Source of the DNA: Planctomycetota bacterium
GTDB taxonomy: Bacteria; Planctomycetota; Uabimicrobiia; Uabimicrobiales; Uabimicrobiaceae
DNA: 64,000 bases
NCBI GenBank assembly: GCA_029260735.1
Contig: JAJDCR010000165.1
Coordinates: forward strand, 33,527 to 97,526
Direction: 5' to 3'
This document shows positions 42,666-51,166 of the stretch, piece after piece. Below the pieces are notes generated by a model. That model made no database searches, had not been told where the DNA came from, and saw only the letters and a list, made by a program, of their open reading frames with translations. The position numbers and the translations under genes were made by a program. Each line of letters begins with the position of its first letter. Position 1 is the stretch's first letter.

Positions 42666-43439
42666 ATGAAAAAATCAATGACCATAATTGGTCTATTTTT
42701 ATTTACTTGGCTAAATATAGTTTCGGCAATACCGGTGAGCAATGGCGCTATTGCCATTTGGTCGGCAGAAGGAACAGCCAACGATCCGTTTGGTCATAAT
42801 GGTGTATTGGTTGACAATACAACATTCGGCGTTGGAATAGCTGGGCAAGCATTCGATTTGGATGGCAATGGCGATCAAATCCAGGTTCCCGATAGTAGCC
42901 AGTGGACCTTTGCTGGTGATTTTAGTATTTCTGTATGGAGCAACTTTAGGACTTTTGCACCTTCCTCAATCGGAAATCCTGGTAATATTTTTATTGCTCA
43001 TGATGATGGTGGTGGGAGTCAACAAAAATGGGTTTTTGGCTTGGGAGGAGGGCAACTTTTCTTTCATCTTAATGGTGTTGGTGGCGCTCCTTTTTTAGCC
43101 CAAACAGCTTTCACCCCCGATTTAGATCGATGGTACAATTTTGTGGTGACTAAATCAGGTAATACTTATCAAACATTTGTTGATGGTGTCGCTGGAACAG
43201 CAGAAAATAGCACTCTACCTTTTCCTAATGCTAGTAACGTTCTCACTATAGGACAAGCGGAAGGAATAGGCTTTCATGATGGTCTACTCGACGAAATTGT
43301 AATATACAATCGTGCACTGTCTCAACCTGAAATTACCACCATATTCAATAGCACAGGTGCTATTCCTGAGGCTTCTAGTGTGGTTTTTTTGTTAATGGGT
43401 TTGTTTGCTTTTGGGCTACATGGAAAAAACAGACTTTAG
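42666..43439 (+). CDS. LamG-domain exported protein with variant PEP-CTERM tail
   Basis: 257 residues from the ATG at 42666, with GGGAGAG upstream. A signal peptide (MTIIGLFLFTWLNIVSA) leads into a concanavalin-like LamG domain: 'AIWSAEGTANDPFGHNGVL', 'GIAGQAFDLDGNGDQIQVPD', 'FSISVWSNF', 'WYNFVVTKSGNTYQTFVDG' and 'GLLDEIVIYNRALSQPEI', in the usual order. The end IPEASSVVFLLMGLFAFGLH followed by GKNRL is a PEP-CTERM-like tail with PEAS in place of PEPS. A truncated copy lies at 39828-40258. The start region itself is duplicated (42622-42652 versus 42664-42694). Confidence 0.85.
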   Translation: MKKSMTIIGLFLFTWLNIVSAIPVSNGAIAIWSAEGTANDPFGHNGVLVDNTTFGVGIAGQAFDLDGNGDQIQVPDSSQWTFAGDFSISVWSNFRTFAPSSIGNPGNIFIAHDDGGGSQQKWVFGLGGGQLFFHLNGVGGAPFLAQTAFTPDLDRWYNFVVTKSGNTYQTFVDGVAGTAENSTLPFPNASNVLTIGQAEGIGFHDGLLDEIVIYNRALSQPEITTIFNSTGAIPEASSVVFLLMGLFAFGLHGKNRL

Positions 43440-43602
43440 TTTTCCAGAATTGGTAATGTATCAAACCTGTTGCTTCATCTTAAGCAATCTCAATGCATCC
43501 AAAAACACTACTAAAAAGAGAGGAAATTTACTTTTCCCGTCTTTTTTCTTGAGATCTTTTATCATAAATTATTGAACTACAAACCCATCTTGGAAATAAA
43601 AA

Positions 43603-44778
43603 TTAGCGTTTATCCAAACGCCGGTACTTTTTCAAAATATCTTGTAACCGTTGGTGAGGTAGCCGATAAACTTTATTATCATTAATTCCTACCATCGTTT
43701 TTGCCGCAACCATCGCATTGATAATCGCCTCTTCTGTTGCTTCTACAGTTGCTTTAAAAATAGGATCCATTTCTTGCGCTAATAAAAAATTAGTCCGAGC
43801 AGTACGTCCATTTTTGGCAACTTTGACCTTCTCTGTAGAAAAGGCAATAAAAATATCTCCAGAATTAATGGAAGCAATGCTACCATTGCGTCCCAGTCCC
43901 AGACTAACATGTTTGGTGACGGCTTTTAATTGATGGGGTAACAGGGGAGCGTCGGTCGCCACTACAACAATAATAGAACTGGAATTATTATTCACCCCAT
44001 CCCCGAAAGGATAACGCAAATCAACTTCTTCATAAATTTCTGGCTGTAAATCAGGGATCTCTTTCCCTACTGGCACCCCAGCAATCGTTAGCTCATCCCG
44101 ATTACCATAGTTAGCTTGTACAAGCACACCAAGAGTATACTCATCGCCAACTTTTCGTGAAGCGGTTCCAATCCCTCCCTTAAAATCATAAACAATCATT
44201 CCTGTACCGCCACCAACATTTCCTTCTGCCACCACACCTGAAACAGCATTATCTAGAGCAGCGAAGGCGTGCTGTTTTTTTACATGAAAACCATTGAGAT
44301 CACTCAATGTCCCATCCCAGGTTTCAGCTACAACTGGTAAACTAAAATAATACAGACTATTGCGCTTAATAGACCACTCGACTACTGCATCTCGCACTAC
44401 CCCAACGCTATGGGTATTGGTAATCATGATGGGACCTTCTAAAAAACCTGATTCTTCCAGCCAAGCGGTACCTGTCATTGAGCCATTACCATTTAAAGTA
44501 AACCAGGAAGCAAATACTGGGGTGCTGTCATTTTTTCCCCTAGGTAAAATAGCCGTTACGCCAGTACGCACGGGCCCCTTTCCTCTCACTAATTTCCCCT
44601 TACCCGAAATTAGTGTTGTGTGACCAACTTCTACTCCCGTAACATCCGTAATTCCGTTATATTTTCCTGGGGTTCCCGAAAAAGGAATGCCTAAGTCACG
44701 GGCACGAATCGTTTGCTGGGTCATCGCTAAAGAAGAAAATATCACAAGCACAGTAACAAGAATTTTTCCAACTAACAC
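43603..44778 (-). CDS. P1 (DmpA/S58) family aminopeptidase
   Basis: 391 residues with a signal peptide (KILVTVLVIFSSLAMTQQ). The family signatures are clear: 'GIPFSGTPGKYNGITDVTGV EVGHTT', 'GPVRTGVTAILPRG', 'GSMTGTAWLEESG', 'PIMITNTHSVGVVRDAVVEW' (each quoted in part), and 'EGNVGGGTGMIVYDFKGG' followed by IGTASR around the self-cleavage region. DmpA-type enzymes are N-terminal-nucleophile hydrolases that release N-terminal residues from D- or L-amino-acid peptides or beta-peptides. The enzyme is probably periplasmic. Start and length are normal. Confidence 0.93.
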   Translation of the reverse strand: MLVGKILVTVLVIFSSLAMTQQTIRARDLGIPFSGTPGKYNGITDVTGVEVGHTTLISGKGKLVRGKGPVRTGVTAILPRGKNDSTPVFASWFTLNGNGSMTGTAWLEESGFLEGPIMITNTHSVGVVRDAVVEWSIKRNSLYYFSLPVVAETWDGTLSDLNGFHVKKQHAFAALDNAVSGVVAEGNVGGGTGMIVYDFKGGIGTASRKVGDEYTLGVLVQANYGNRDELTIAGVPVGKEIPDLQPEIYEEVDLRYPFGDGVNNNSSSIIVVVATDAPLLPHQLKAVTKHVSLGLGRNGSIASINSGDIFIAFSTEKVKVAKNGRTARTNFLLAQEMDPIFKATVEATEEAIINAMVAAKTMVGINDNKVYRLPHQRLQDILKKYRRLDKR

Positions 44779-45131
44779 TTTCTAACCTCCTGTATGAAAA
44801 GTAATAAAAGAAGCAAGGTTAATTTGAAGCCATATCGGTTTGACATTCTTTAGGAAGTAATCCCCAATTCCCTCAAACACTTTTTGTAATCTCAATTCTT
44901 GGTTTTTGCAATTCCCCAAACTTCTTCTCCTCGATATTCATAGCAAAATAATAGACATTATCTCGTTTTTCTTCTCTTCTAAAGAAGATTTGACGAAAGA
45001 TATAGAATGACAAACTTATCTTCCACAAAGATAGGTTTATCCGACTTCAGAAGATGTTCTATTCTCCTATTATCAAGTCTGTCACCAGTTTTACTATTTA
45101 ATCACGTCTGACCAGTTTTACTATTTATAAT
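44779..45131. other. Gap with repeated REP-like units
   Basis: No gene. Near 45071-45125, a unit of the type CACCAGTTTTACTATTTA occurs twice (the second with GACCAG). The complement of its outer end (CTGGTGACAGAC) resembles the right end of the pseudogene copy at 40251-40270. Confidence 0.5.
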
Positions 45132-46022
45132 TTACAACAGAAAACGGATTGTCTTACAAGAAACTAAAGCGATGGCTAGCAGTAGCATACTACTTGGTTC
45201 TGGTATAGGCACTTCTACCTCTGTCTCTATAGCAGGAAATCCATCTAGCAGTATAACATCTCCACCTCGTGTAGAAATCCATATTTGACCTTCCTCATCA
45301 TCAAAAGCCATACCGGACATGGAATTATTAGATGAGCCACCAGTTATTCCAAAGGAAGCTAGTTCAATATCTTGAACAAACACGCCATCTGCGGTAAATT
45401 CGCGAATACGACTTTGAGTGTCGCTTACTACATAGATATGACCATTAGCTGCATTAACTTCCACATCGCTCATGTTTGTACTAAAACCCGCTTGGCCACT
45501 CACTGCAAGAGAAAAAGAGCTTAGTATATCTCCATTACTGGGATCATGTTCAAAAATGGTTGAATTTCCCCAATTAACAGAAAAAAAGGTGTTGCGATCT
45601 TGATGGTAGGAAAGCCCACCTACATTGTTATTCGTAATGTCGAGATTTACCGAAGTAATTGTGGAACCATTAAGTGGATCTAAAGCAAAAACTATATCTG
45701 GAGAAGGATTGGAATTATTAAATAACAAAGAACCAGCAGGAGCGAGATTAGAACCAATGGTTAGGTCTTCTGATAAGAAATCTAAGTCCCATTCATTCCC
45801 CCCAAGTCCTCCTGGAACATTGAAAGTTTGGTCCAAAGTTCCATCTTTATTATATCGATGAAGAGCATCCACACTCATTAAGGGTAGCACCCACAATTGA
45901 TCTAAATTTGGATCATAAGAGAGACCGCCAATAAAAAAACCGGTATTAAAACTATCCAAAACAGCAGCGGGGCAAGTCACTGACAATGAAACTATCAAGA
46001 AAATGAGAAGAAAACGCCGCAT
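45132..46022 (-). CDS. PEP-CTERM protein with beta-propeller-type repeats
   Basis: 296 residues with a signal peptide (LLIFLIVSLSVTCPAAVL) and the sorting tag IPEPSSMLLLAIALVSC. The body has repeats typical of NHL/SMP-30 propellers: 'IGGLSYDPNLDQLWVLPLMS', 'VGGLSYHQDRNTFFSVNW', 'VEVNAANGHIYVVSDTQSRI' and 'GMAFDDEEGQIWISTRGGDV'. The protein is presumably anchored or released outside the cell. It begins 3 nt after the stop of the next upstream PEP-CTERM gene and forms an operon with it. Confidence 0.87.
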   Translation of the reverse strand: MRRFLLIFLIVSLSVTCPAAVLDSFNTGFFIGGLSYDPNLDQLWVLPLMSVDALHRYNKDGTLDQTFNVPGGLGGNEWDLDFLSEDLTIGSNLAPAGSLLFNNSNPSPDIVFALDPLNGSTITSVNLDITNNNVGGLSYHQDRNTFFSVNWGNSTIFEHDPSNGDILSSFSLAVSGQAGFSTNMSDVEVNAANGHIYVVSDTQSRIREFTADGVFVQDIELASFGITGGSSNNSMSGMAFDDEEGQIWISTRGGDVILLDGFPAIETEVEVPIPEPSSMLLLAIALVSCKTIRFLL

Positions 46023-46025
46023 TAT

Positions 46026-46574
46026 CTACTTCCTTATGAAAAAATAAAGGCCAAAACAAAATAGTCCAATCAGAGTTGATGGTTCAGGGACAACCACCTC
46101 CACCGTAATTTCCTTTATTGTGCTAAAGCCATCGGCAGCTGCACAGCAAAGCTGCCAACGTGCTACAGCATCAGTCGCTAATTCAAATTGAACACTGAAA
46201 TCATGCGTGCCTACCACTGGGGACATATCGCTCGATGACTCCCCTCCTGGATTAGACAACTCATGCGCTAATAGCCCGGGTAGCGCATTAAAAAAACCTA
46301 TCGTATAGGATAACATTCTCACTCTTTTGTCGAAGGACAGATCAAATCCCGAAGCTATTGAACTTGAGAAGAAAACCGGAGATGTCGCAAGCCCATTTCC
46401 ATCCACTCCAATATTACCGGAGGGGCTATCGAAATTCGTTGCCGTGAGAGTCAGGGAGTTTACTGTTTTTGTTATTGTGCTTTGAGAGTTATCCCCTCCA
46501 TCAAAAACGAAAGTGATCGGCGCAGCATTGAGCGGTAATGCAATTAACATTACGATCATTAGTAATCTAACCAT
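46026..46574 (-). CDS. PEP-CTERM sorting-domain protein
   Basis: 182 residues, signal peptide (LLMIVMLIALPLNAAP), C-terminal tag VPEPSTLIGLFCFGLYFFIR. The body is beta-rich (SQSTITKTVNSLTLTATNF, GTHDFSVQFELATD) with no known domain. It is the first gene of a two-gene minus-strand operon with the propeller protein. Confidence 0.83.
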   Translation of the reverse strand: MVRLLMIVMLIALPLNAAPITFVFDGGDNSQSTITKTVNSLTLTATNFDSPSGNIGVDGNGLATSPVFFSSSIASGFDLSFDKRVRMLSYTIGFFNALPGLLAHELSNPGGESSSDMSPVVGTHDFSVQFELATDAVARWQLCCAAADGFSTIKEITVEVVVPEPSTLIGLFCFGLYFFIRK

Positions 46575-46915
46575 TCTTATTCCTTTTTCTTTCTCACCTA
46601 GTTCATTGTGATTTATTAAAATATAGAAGCAGACTCAGAAAACACCAAGTAAACCTAGATAAATTATACGAAAATCCATTAAATATCGCTATAAAAAATA
46701 AAACAAATGAAAAACTTACATCTTCCTTTGCGATCTTTGCGCCTTTGCGTGAAGTTCTTTTCTACTCAAAATCCATCGCGGAGGGGAAAAAATACAAAGC
46801 CTACAGCCTAACTTAATGCTACTGGTGCCTGGCGCGACTAGACCTTATAAAATATGAGCCTAGATTAAATGCATGTTTTTCAGGTATCGTATTAATAGTG
46901 CATATTAGATTAGAA
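46575..46915. other. Gap, no gene seen
   Basis: 341 nt. It contains a GC-richer stretch (TTGCGATCTTTGCGCC and neighbours, about 46727-46760) of the kind often repeated in such genomes; no ORF or RNA is recognised. Confidence 0.4.
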
Positions 46916-49150
46916 TTATTCGAAATCTTCCCTCATCAAATTGTCAAAACGAAATGTCTTTCTTTGCTGATAAGTAAAAGCTTCTACTCCTATAGAAAAG
47001 TTTTTTCCAGCAACGTCTGATCGCTGCAGGGTAGCAGCTACGACAAAAGTGTTGTTTACTCTAAAGGAGAAGTCTGTTTTAGAGGTTCGGGTAAGCGAGA
47101 GGGTGTAAGGAGCTGGGGGGACTTTTATTTCTGTTTCGATATCGGCTTTCTTTTTAGAAAGCACATTTAGTTTAAATTTATCTTCTACTCTTAGGCGAAG
47201 GCCAAAACTGGTTGATCCGTTAGGCTGCTTGTCGCTGCTTGAAACGATAAAAAATATGCCAGATTTTGCAACTCTGTTGCTCAAAACTTCTATAGACCAA
47301 GTTTCCCCAACTTCGATATAGGTGGGAGTGTTTTGCACTACAGAATAAGTGTTGTTTTTGCCAGGAGTTAGCTTTAACTCTCCCTCTGCAATCTCGAAAG
47401 AACCACCTCTTCCGTAGGAGTTGCTTCCTCTATAGTTTTGTGATGACTGACTAAAGTCGTCGATCATAGGGCTGTCTGTCCCTGTTGGCGTAGTAGTTTG
47501 ACCTTTTTCTGTGAATTTCCAAGTTTTTGAAAATACAATGTCGTGGGCTACTTTTTGTAGCACTCTAGCCTCTTGTGGGTTGAGGGAAGCCGTGTAGGAA
47601 AGTCCTTTGGGGCTTTTTTGGAAGAATACAGCATAAAACACACACGCTGCCAAATAAGAGCCGTTGCCATTTGGGTGGACATCATCGGCGTACAGTTTTA
47701 TGTTTTTATTGTGTTCGAGCACATGCTCAAAAGCGACTCCTACAGGAGCGGCCGTGGCTGAGTGAATTTCTGCCAGTTTTAAATAGGTTGTGTTTAGCCT
47801 TTTTTGCATTTCTTTGTAAGTGTCATCTTCAATGTTTCTAATATCTCCTAGCCTATTAGCCATTGTCATAAAAAATACCACTTGAGTGTCTTGGTTTGCG
47901 GTCTTGATTTTTCTGTTTAATTCTCGGGCCGGAGGATAAACATCTTTTTGTAGATACCTTGGGGCAAAGGAGGGAAGCTGGCTTTGCTCTTGCAGCACGA
48001 CAAAATCCCATTTTTGACTAGCCAGTATAGAATCTAAGTTTGGGTTAGAAGCATGCCCTGCTAGCTTACAGCCGCCGGGAGTGGAAGATTCATGGACTAA
48101 TTGATTATTGTCACCTTCTGCTAATCTTGCAATTATTCCTGGGAGATTATTGACGCTGATTAGACTATTTCCTAAAAATAAAACACGAATACTCTTATCA
48201 ATTTTACGCTTGTGAACTTCAGTATCATTCTGATTTTTAATCTTATCTTCTTGGTATGGGGCTCCGAGGACAAAAATTTTCATGATGGCTAAAATGATAG
48301 TAGCAACACTAACAATCCCTACTAAATTTTTCTTGGAGGAAGACATTTCTGATCTTGAAGATCTGGATTTCTTTTGAGACAATAAAGCCGATTTGGCTCT
48401 AATTTTTCTAATCTTGTATATCCCATGTGCCATAAGCAAAAAAGACAAGAATATTGCAATTAAAGCGACTATGATAGAACCTTTTTTTGCCGCTAGCGAT
48501 CTTTTAGGATCTAAGGAGCTAATGGTCGGGTCGTCGGGCAAATAGTATACATTTACGGTTCTACTTTCCGGAACTTCATTGAGGTGAGAATAGGTACCTG
48601 AATATTTTTGGTTATCAACGGTAAAGGAATATCCAAACTCATATTGTTTTACCGTATTATCTTCAAGCTCTATATTCGTTTCGGTGTATTCTTGATCAAG
48701 TACTCCAACTACTTTTTTGTTATTTCCTAATAACTTTTCATATTTGCTTTGCCCATCCCAGTAATTATTCAATACTGCAATGCTAGCAACGAGAATTAGT
48801 CCAAAAAATAAAGCTTGGAGGGTACTCTTTATCATTGCCATTGTTGTGCTAGTGGGACTCTCTCGTCTGGGAGTACGCTTTTCCACTTCCCCATCTTCTC
48901 TGACTTCTTTTTTTCTGACTCTTTTGGGGGCATTTTTCTGACGGCGTAATTGGGATAATCTAGAAATTTTGCTTTTATTGACTTGGCTGGATTTTGCTTG
49001 GGGTTTATTCGATTCTGTGGGCTCTTCTATTACCCCAGGAATGCTAATAGCACCTTTACACTTTGGACATTTTCCCTTCTTGCCCGCAAATTTAGCAGAA
49101 ACCGATAACTCTTTTCCACAGTGGAGGCAGGAAAACTCAATATTTTTCAT
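46916..49150 (-). CDS. Zinc-ribbon, DUF3592 and SGNH-hydrolase-like membrane protein
   Basis: 744 residues from the ATG at 49150, which places the zinc ribbon (CLHCGKEL... CPKCKG) at the extreme N-terminus; a start 52 codons upstream is open but has no sensible content. A first membrane helix (LQALFFGLILVASIAVL) precedes a DUF3592-like extracytoplasmic domain (FGYSFTVDNQKYSGTYSHLN, VNVYYLPDDPTISSLDP). Two more helices follow. Next comes an SGNH-type domain: GNSLISVNNLPGIIARLAEG holds the nucleophile Ser and DDVHPNGNGSYLAACVFY holds the Asp-x-x-His pair. A C-terminal LamG/DUF1080-like domain (FRVNNTFVVAATLQ) ends it. A surface carbohydrate esterase is inferred. Confidence 0.75.
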   Translation of the reverse strand: MKNIEFSCLHCGKELSVSAKFAGKKGKCPKCKGAISIPGVIEEPTESNKPQAKSSQVNKSKISRLSQLRRQKNAPKRVRKKEVREDGEVEKRTPRRESPTSTTMAMIKSTLQALFFGLILVASIAVLNNYWDGQSKYEKLLGNNKKVVGVLDQEYTETNIELEDNTVKQYEFGYSFTVDNQKYSGTYSHLNEVPESRTVNVYYLPDDPTISSLDPKRSLAAKKGSIIVALIAIFLSFLLMAHGIYKIRKIRAKSALLSQKKSRSSRSEMSSSKKNLVGIVSVATIILAIMKIFVLGAPYQEDKIKNQNDTEVHKRKIDKSIRVLFLGNSLISVNNLPGIIARLAEGDNNQLVHESSTPGGCKLAGHASNPNLDSILASQKWDFVVLQEQSQLPSFAPRYLQKDVYPPARELNRKIKTANQDTQVVFFMTMANRLGDIRNIEDDTYKEMQKRLNTTYLKLAEIHSATAAPVGVAFEHVLEHNKNIKLYADDVHPNGNGSYLAACVFYAVFFQKSPKGLSYTASLNPQEARVLQKVAHDIVFSKTWKFTEKGQTTTPTGTDSPMIDDFSQSSQNYRGSNSYGRGGSFEIAEGELKLTPGKNNTYSVVQNTPTYIEVGETWSIEVLSNRVAKSGIFFIVSSSDKQPNGSTSFGLRLRVEDKFKLNVLSKKKADIETEIKVPPAPYTLSLTRTSKTDFSFRVNNTFVVAATLQRSDVAGKNFSIGVEAFTYQQRKTFRFDNLMREDFE

Positions 49151-49452
49151 AGTATTGTGGCAAAGAAACCACGAAGTCTTTAGATTCGTGGAGGAATTGC
49201 CACCTCCTGTATTAATGTAGTGCTTCTTGCTATCAGTCTTTTGCAGCATTTTTTTACATTGACCGACGCAGTGATAACGTATGCGGACTACAGCCTCTGA
49301 CGTCAAATCAGTAATCCAAAACTTTCAGTCTAAAAACACTGAGTTGACGGCTCTATACTATAGAAGAGCAAACTATATAGAACAAACCTAAAACTCATTT
49401 ACCATACTAACTTGGGCGCGTCGTGTCTACTTCATGTTACGCATTGATAGGA

Positions 49453-50949
49453 TTAATCAAAGGTTGGATTTCCACTCTCTGTCGCTTCTCCCAAGTTTTG
49501 AACGCGTTCGTTGGGAGGTGAGCTCTTTAGTAAAATGTTCAGAAGATTATTTTGAAAATTAAAACTCTTCGTGATTCCAATGTGAGTGCCTTCAGAAATA
49601 GAAATATAACTAAAAGGAATATTACTTTGCCACAAAGAATTTTCATTTTTTTGTTGACTGTCACCCACCGCATTCGCGATAGTAACTACTCCATCTCCAG
49701 GCGCTTGGAGTTCTTCTTTATCAAAAACAAATTTAAATTTGTTATTCTCTATGACTGTAAGAGCTTTATTTGGAGTAGGTACACTGTTAGAGGCGTAAAG
49801 AATAATTTGTGTTGGGCAAGGAATCTTTGCTTTTACATCTAAGGCTCTATGAAAAGCTTCTGCTCTTTCTAAAGCAGCCTTCACGTACTGACGAACTATA
49901 GCATATCTATCTTCTACATCGGGCAACAGCATTTTAACGAAAGACTTTTGGTCTTCTGCAAAAATCCCCCATTGATTTTTTTCCCAAGTATCGACATCAT
50001 AAATATTAATAGGAACATTTTTCCCTGATTTATCAATAAATATTTTATGGTGAGACCTAGGTAGAAGTTGGTAAAGAGAGGGGAATGTTGACATTAGGGC
50101 TGAAGGAAACTGGGGTAACAAAAATGAGTATTGAACACCTTTTAACAAACTAATCAAAGAGTCTATAGAGCCTGTGTTGGGTGTTCCAATTTGAATCAAC
50201 CGAGAGATATGTTTGGCGCCTGCCCAGGTAACTTCAGGATTTTTTTGAGCGCAAACATCTTCATCTCCATATTGCAAATAGTATCGTGCAATTAATCCTC
50301 CCATAGAATGAGCAACCACATCAAAACGCAAATCTTTGCGCAAAACTTGGTGTTCCTTATCTTTCTTTTTTACATACTTAGTCGTTTCTTGAAGGAATTT
50401 AGCAAACTCTTTTACATTACTTACATTATCTTTACGCCAATCGTAAAAAAAGGTAAAACAGGTGTAATGTTCTCTTCCATAATTTATTTTACCTATGTCT
50501 GCAATTGAATCATAGTAACCACCAATGCCTAAGGTTTGCAAAATAGATTGGTAAACTTGAACAGAAAAGGGAAGTCCAAGAATTGTGAAATCAACTTTTT
50601 CTAAGGGAGCACTCGCGTATATATCATCTTCAAGGTCACTTATATTAGTAGCGCGCAAACTTTCATCTGTATTCCAAATTGGTAGGGCTAAAGCGCGTAT
50701 CCCTTCGGCAGAATCTACATTAATATTCGTAGCAGTGAACGCTCCCCAAACAAGTTGATCATTTTTTTTCTGTCGAAGTTGAGCTCCACCGATACCATGA
50801 ATAAGGATCACTGGATTTTTTTGTTTCTCCATAGCTGCTCGGCTATAAATTTTTGCCAGAGAAATTTTTGAAGAAGATTCACAACCAAAGTAAAACACTA
50901 CGATTATGAAAAATGGGAAACATTTCCAGCGTATATTATTTTCTTTCAA
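49453..50949 (-). CDS. Lipoprotein with lipase/acyltransferase-type alpha/beta hydrolase domain
   Basis: 498 residues from a TTG at 50949 with AAGGTGG just upstream; the ORF could extend 12 codons to another TTG. The lipoprotein signal is FPFFIIVVFYFGC. The hydrolase domain has 'NPVILIHGIGGAQLR' (oxyanion region HG), the nucleophile elbow AHSMGG in 'RFDVVAHSMGGLIARYYL', a later 'GTPNTGSIDSL', and a C-terminal 'SEGTHIGI' supplying the catalytic His. The overall plan is like LCAT/class-I lipases. Substrate unknown; location is likely periplasm-facing or outer membrane. Confidence 0.85.
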   Translation of the reverse strand: MKENNIRWKCFPFFIIVVFYFGCESSSKISLAKIYSRAAMEKQKNPVILIHGIGGAQLRQKKNDQLVWGAFTATNINVDSAEGIRALALPIWNTDESLRATNISDLEDDIYASAPLEKVDFTILGLPFSVQVYQSILQTLGIGGYYDSIADIGKINYGREHYTCFTFFYDWRKDNVSNVKEFAKFLQETTKYVKKKDKEHQVLRKDLRFDVVAHSMGGLIARYYLQYGDEDVCAQKNPEVTWAGAKHISRLIQIGTPNTGSIDSLISLLKGVQYSFLLPQFPSALMSTFPSLYQLLPRSHHKIFIDKSGKNVPINIYDVDTWEKNQWGIFAEDQKSFVKMLLPDVEDRYAIVRQYVKAALERAEAFHRALDVKAKIPCPTQIILYASNSVPTPNKALTVIENNKFKFVFDKEELQAPGDGVVTIANAVGDSQQKNENSLWQSNIPFSYISISEGTHIGITKSFNFQNNLLNILLKSSPPNERVQNLGEATESGNPTFD

Positions 50950-51166
50950 AATCCACCTTAATCTATCTTTCTTAGTAAAATTCAAACAACTAATAGAAAA
51001 GCACTAGCATAATTTATGCACTCGGATATTTTTTCCATTAGCCAGAAAAATCAATGAAATATTCTTTATAGTTTATTTATTAAAAACAATAAAAGCAAAT
51101 GTTTACCAGAATTCTCAATTTTTATCATGCTGCTCAAAATGTCTAAGGCAAAAGCTGAGATGGGTG

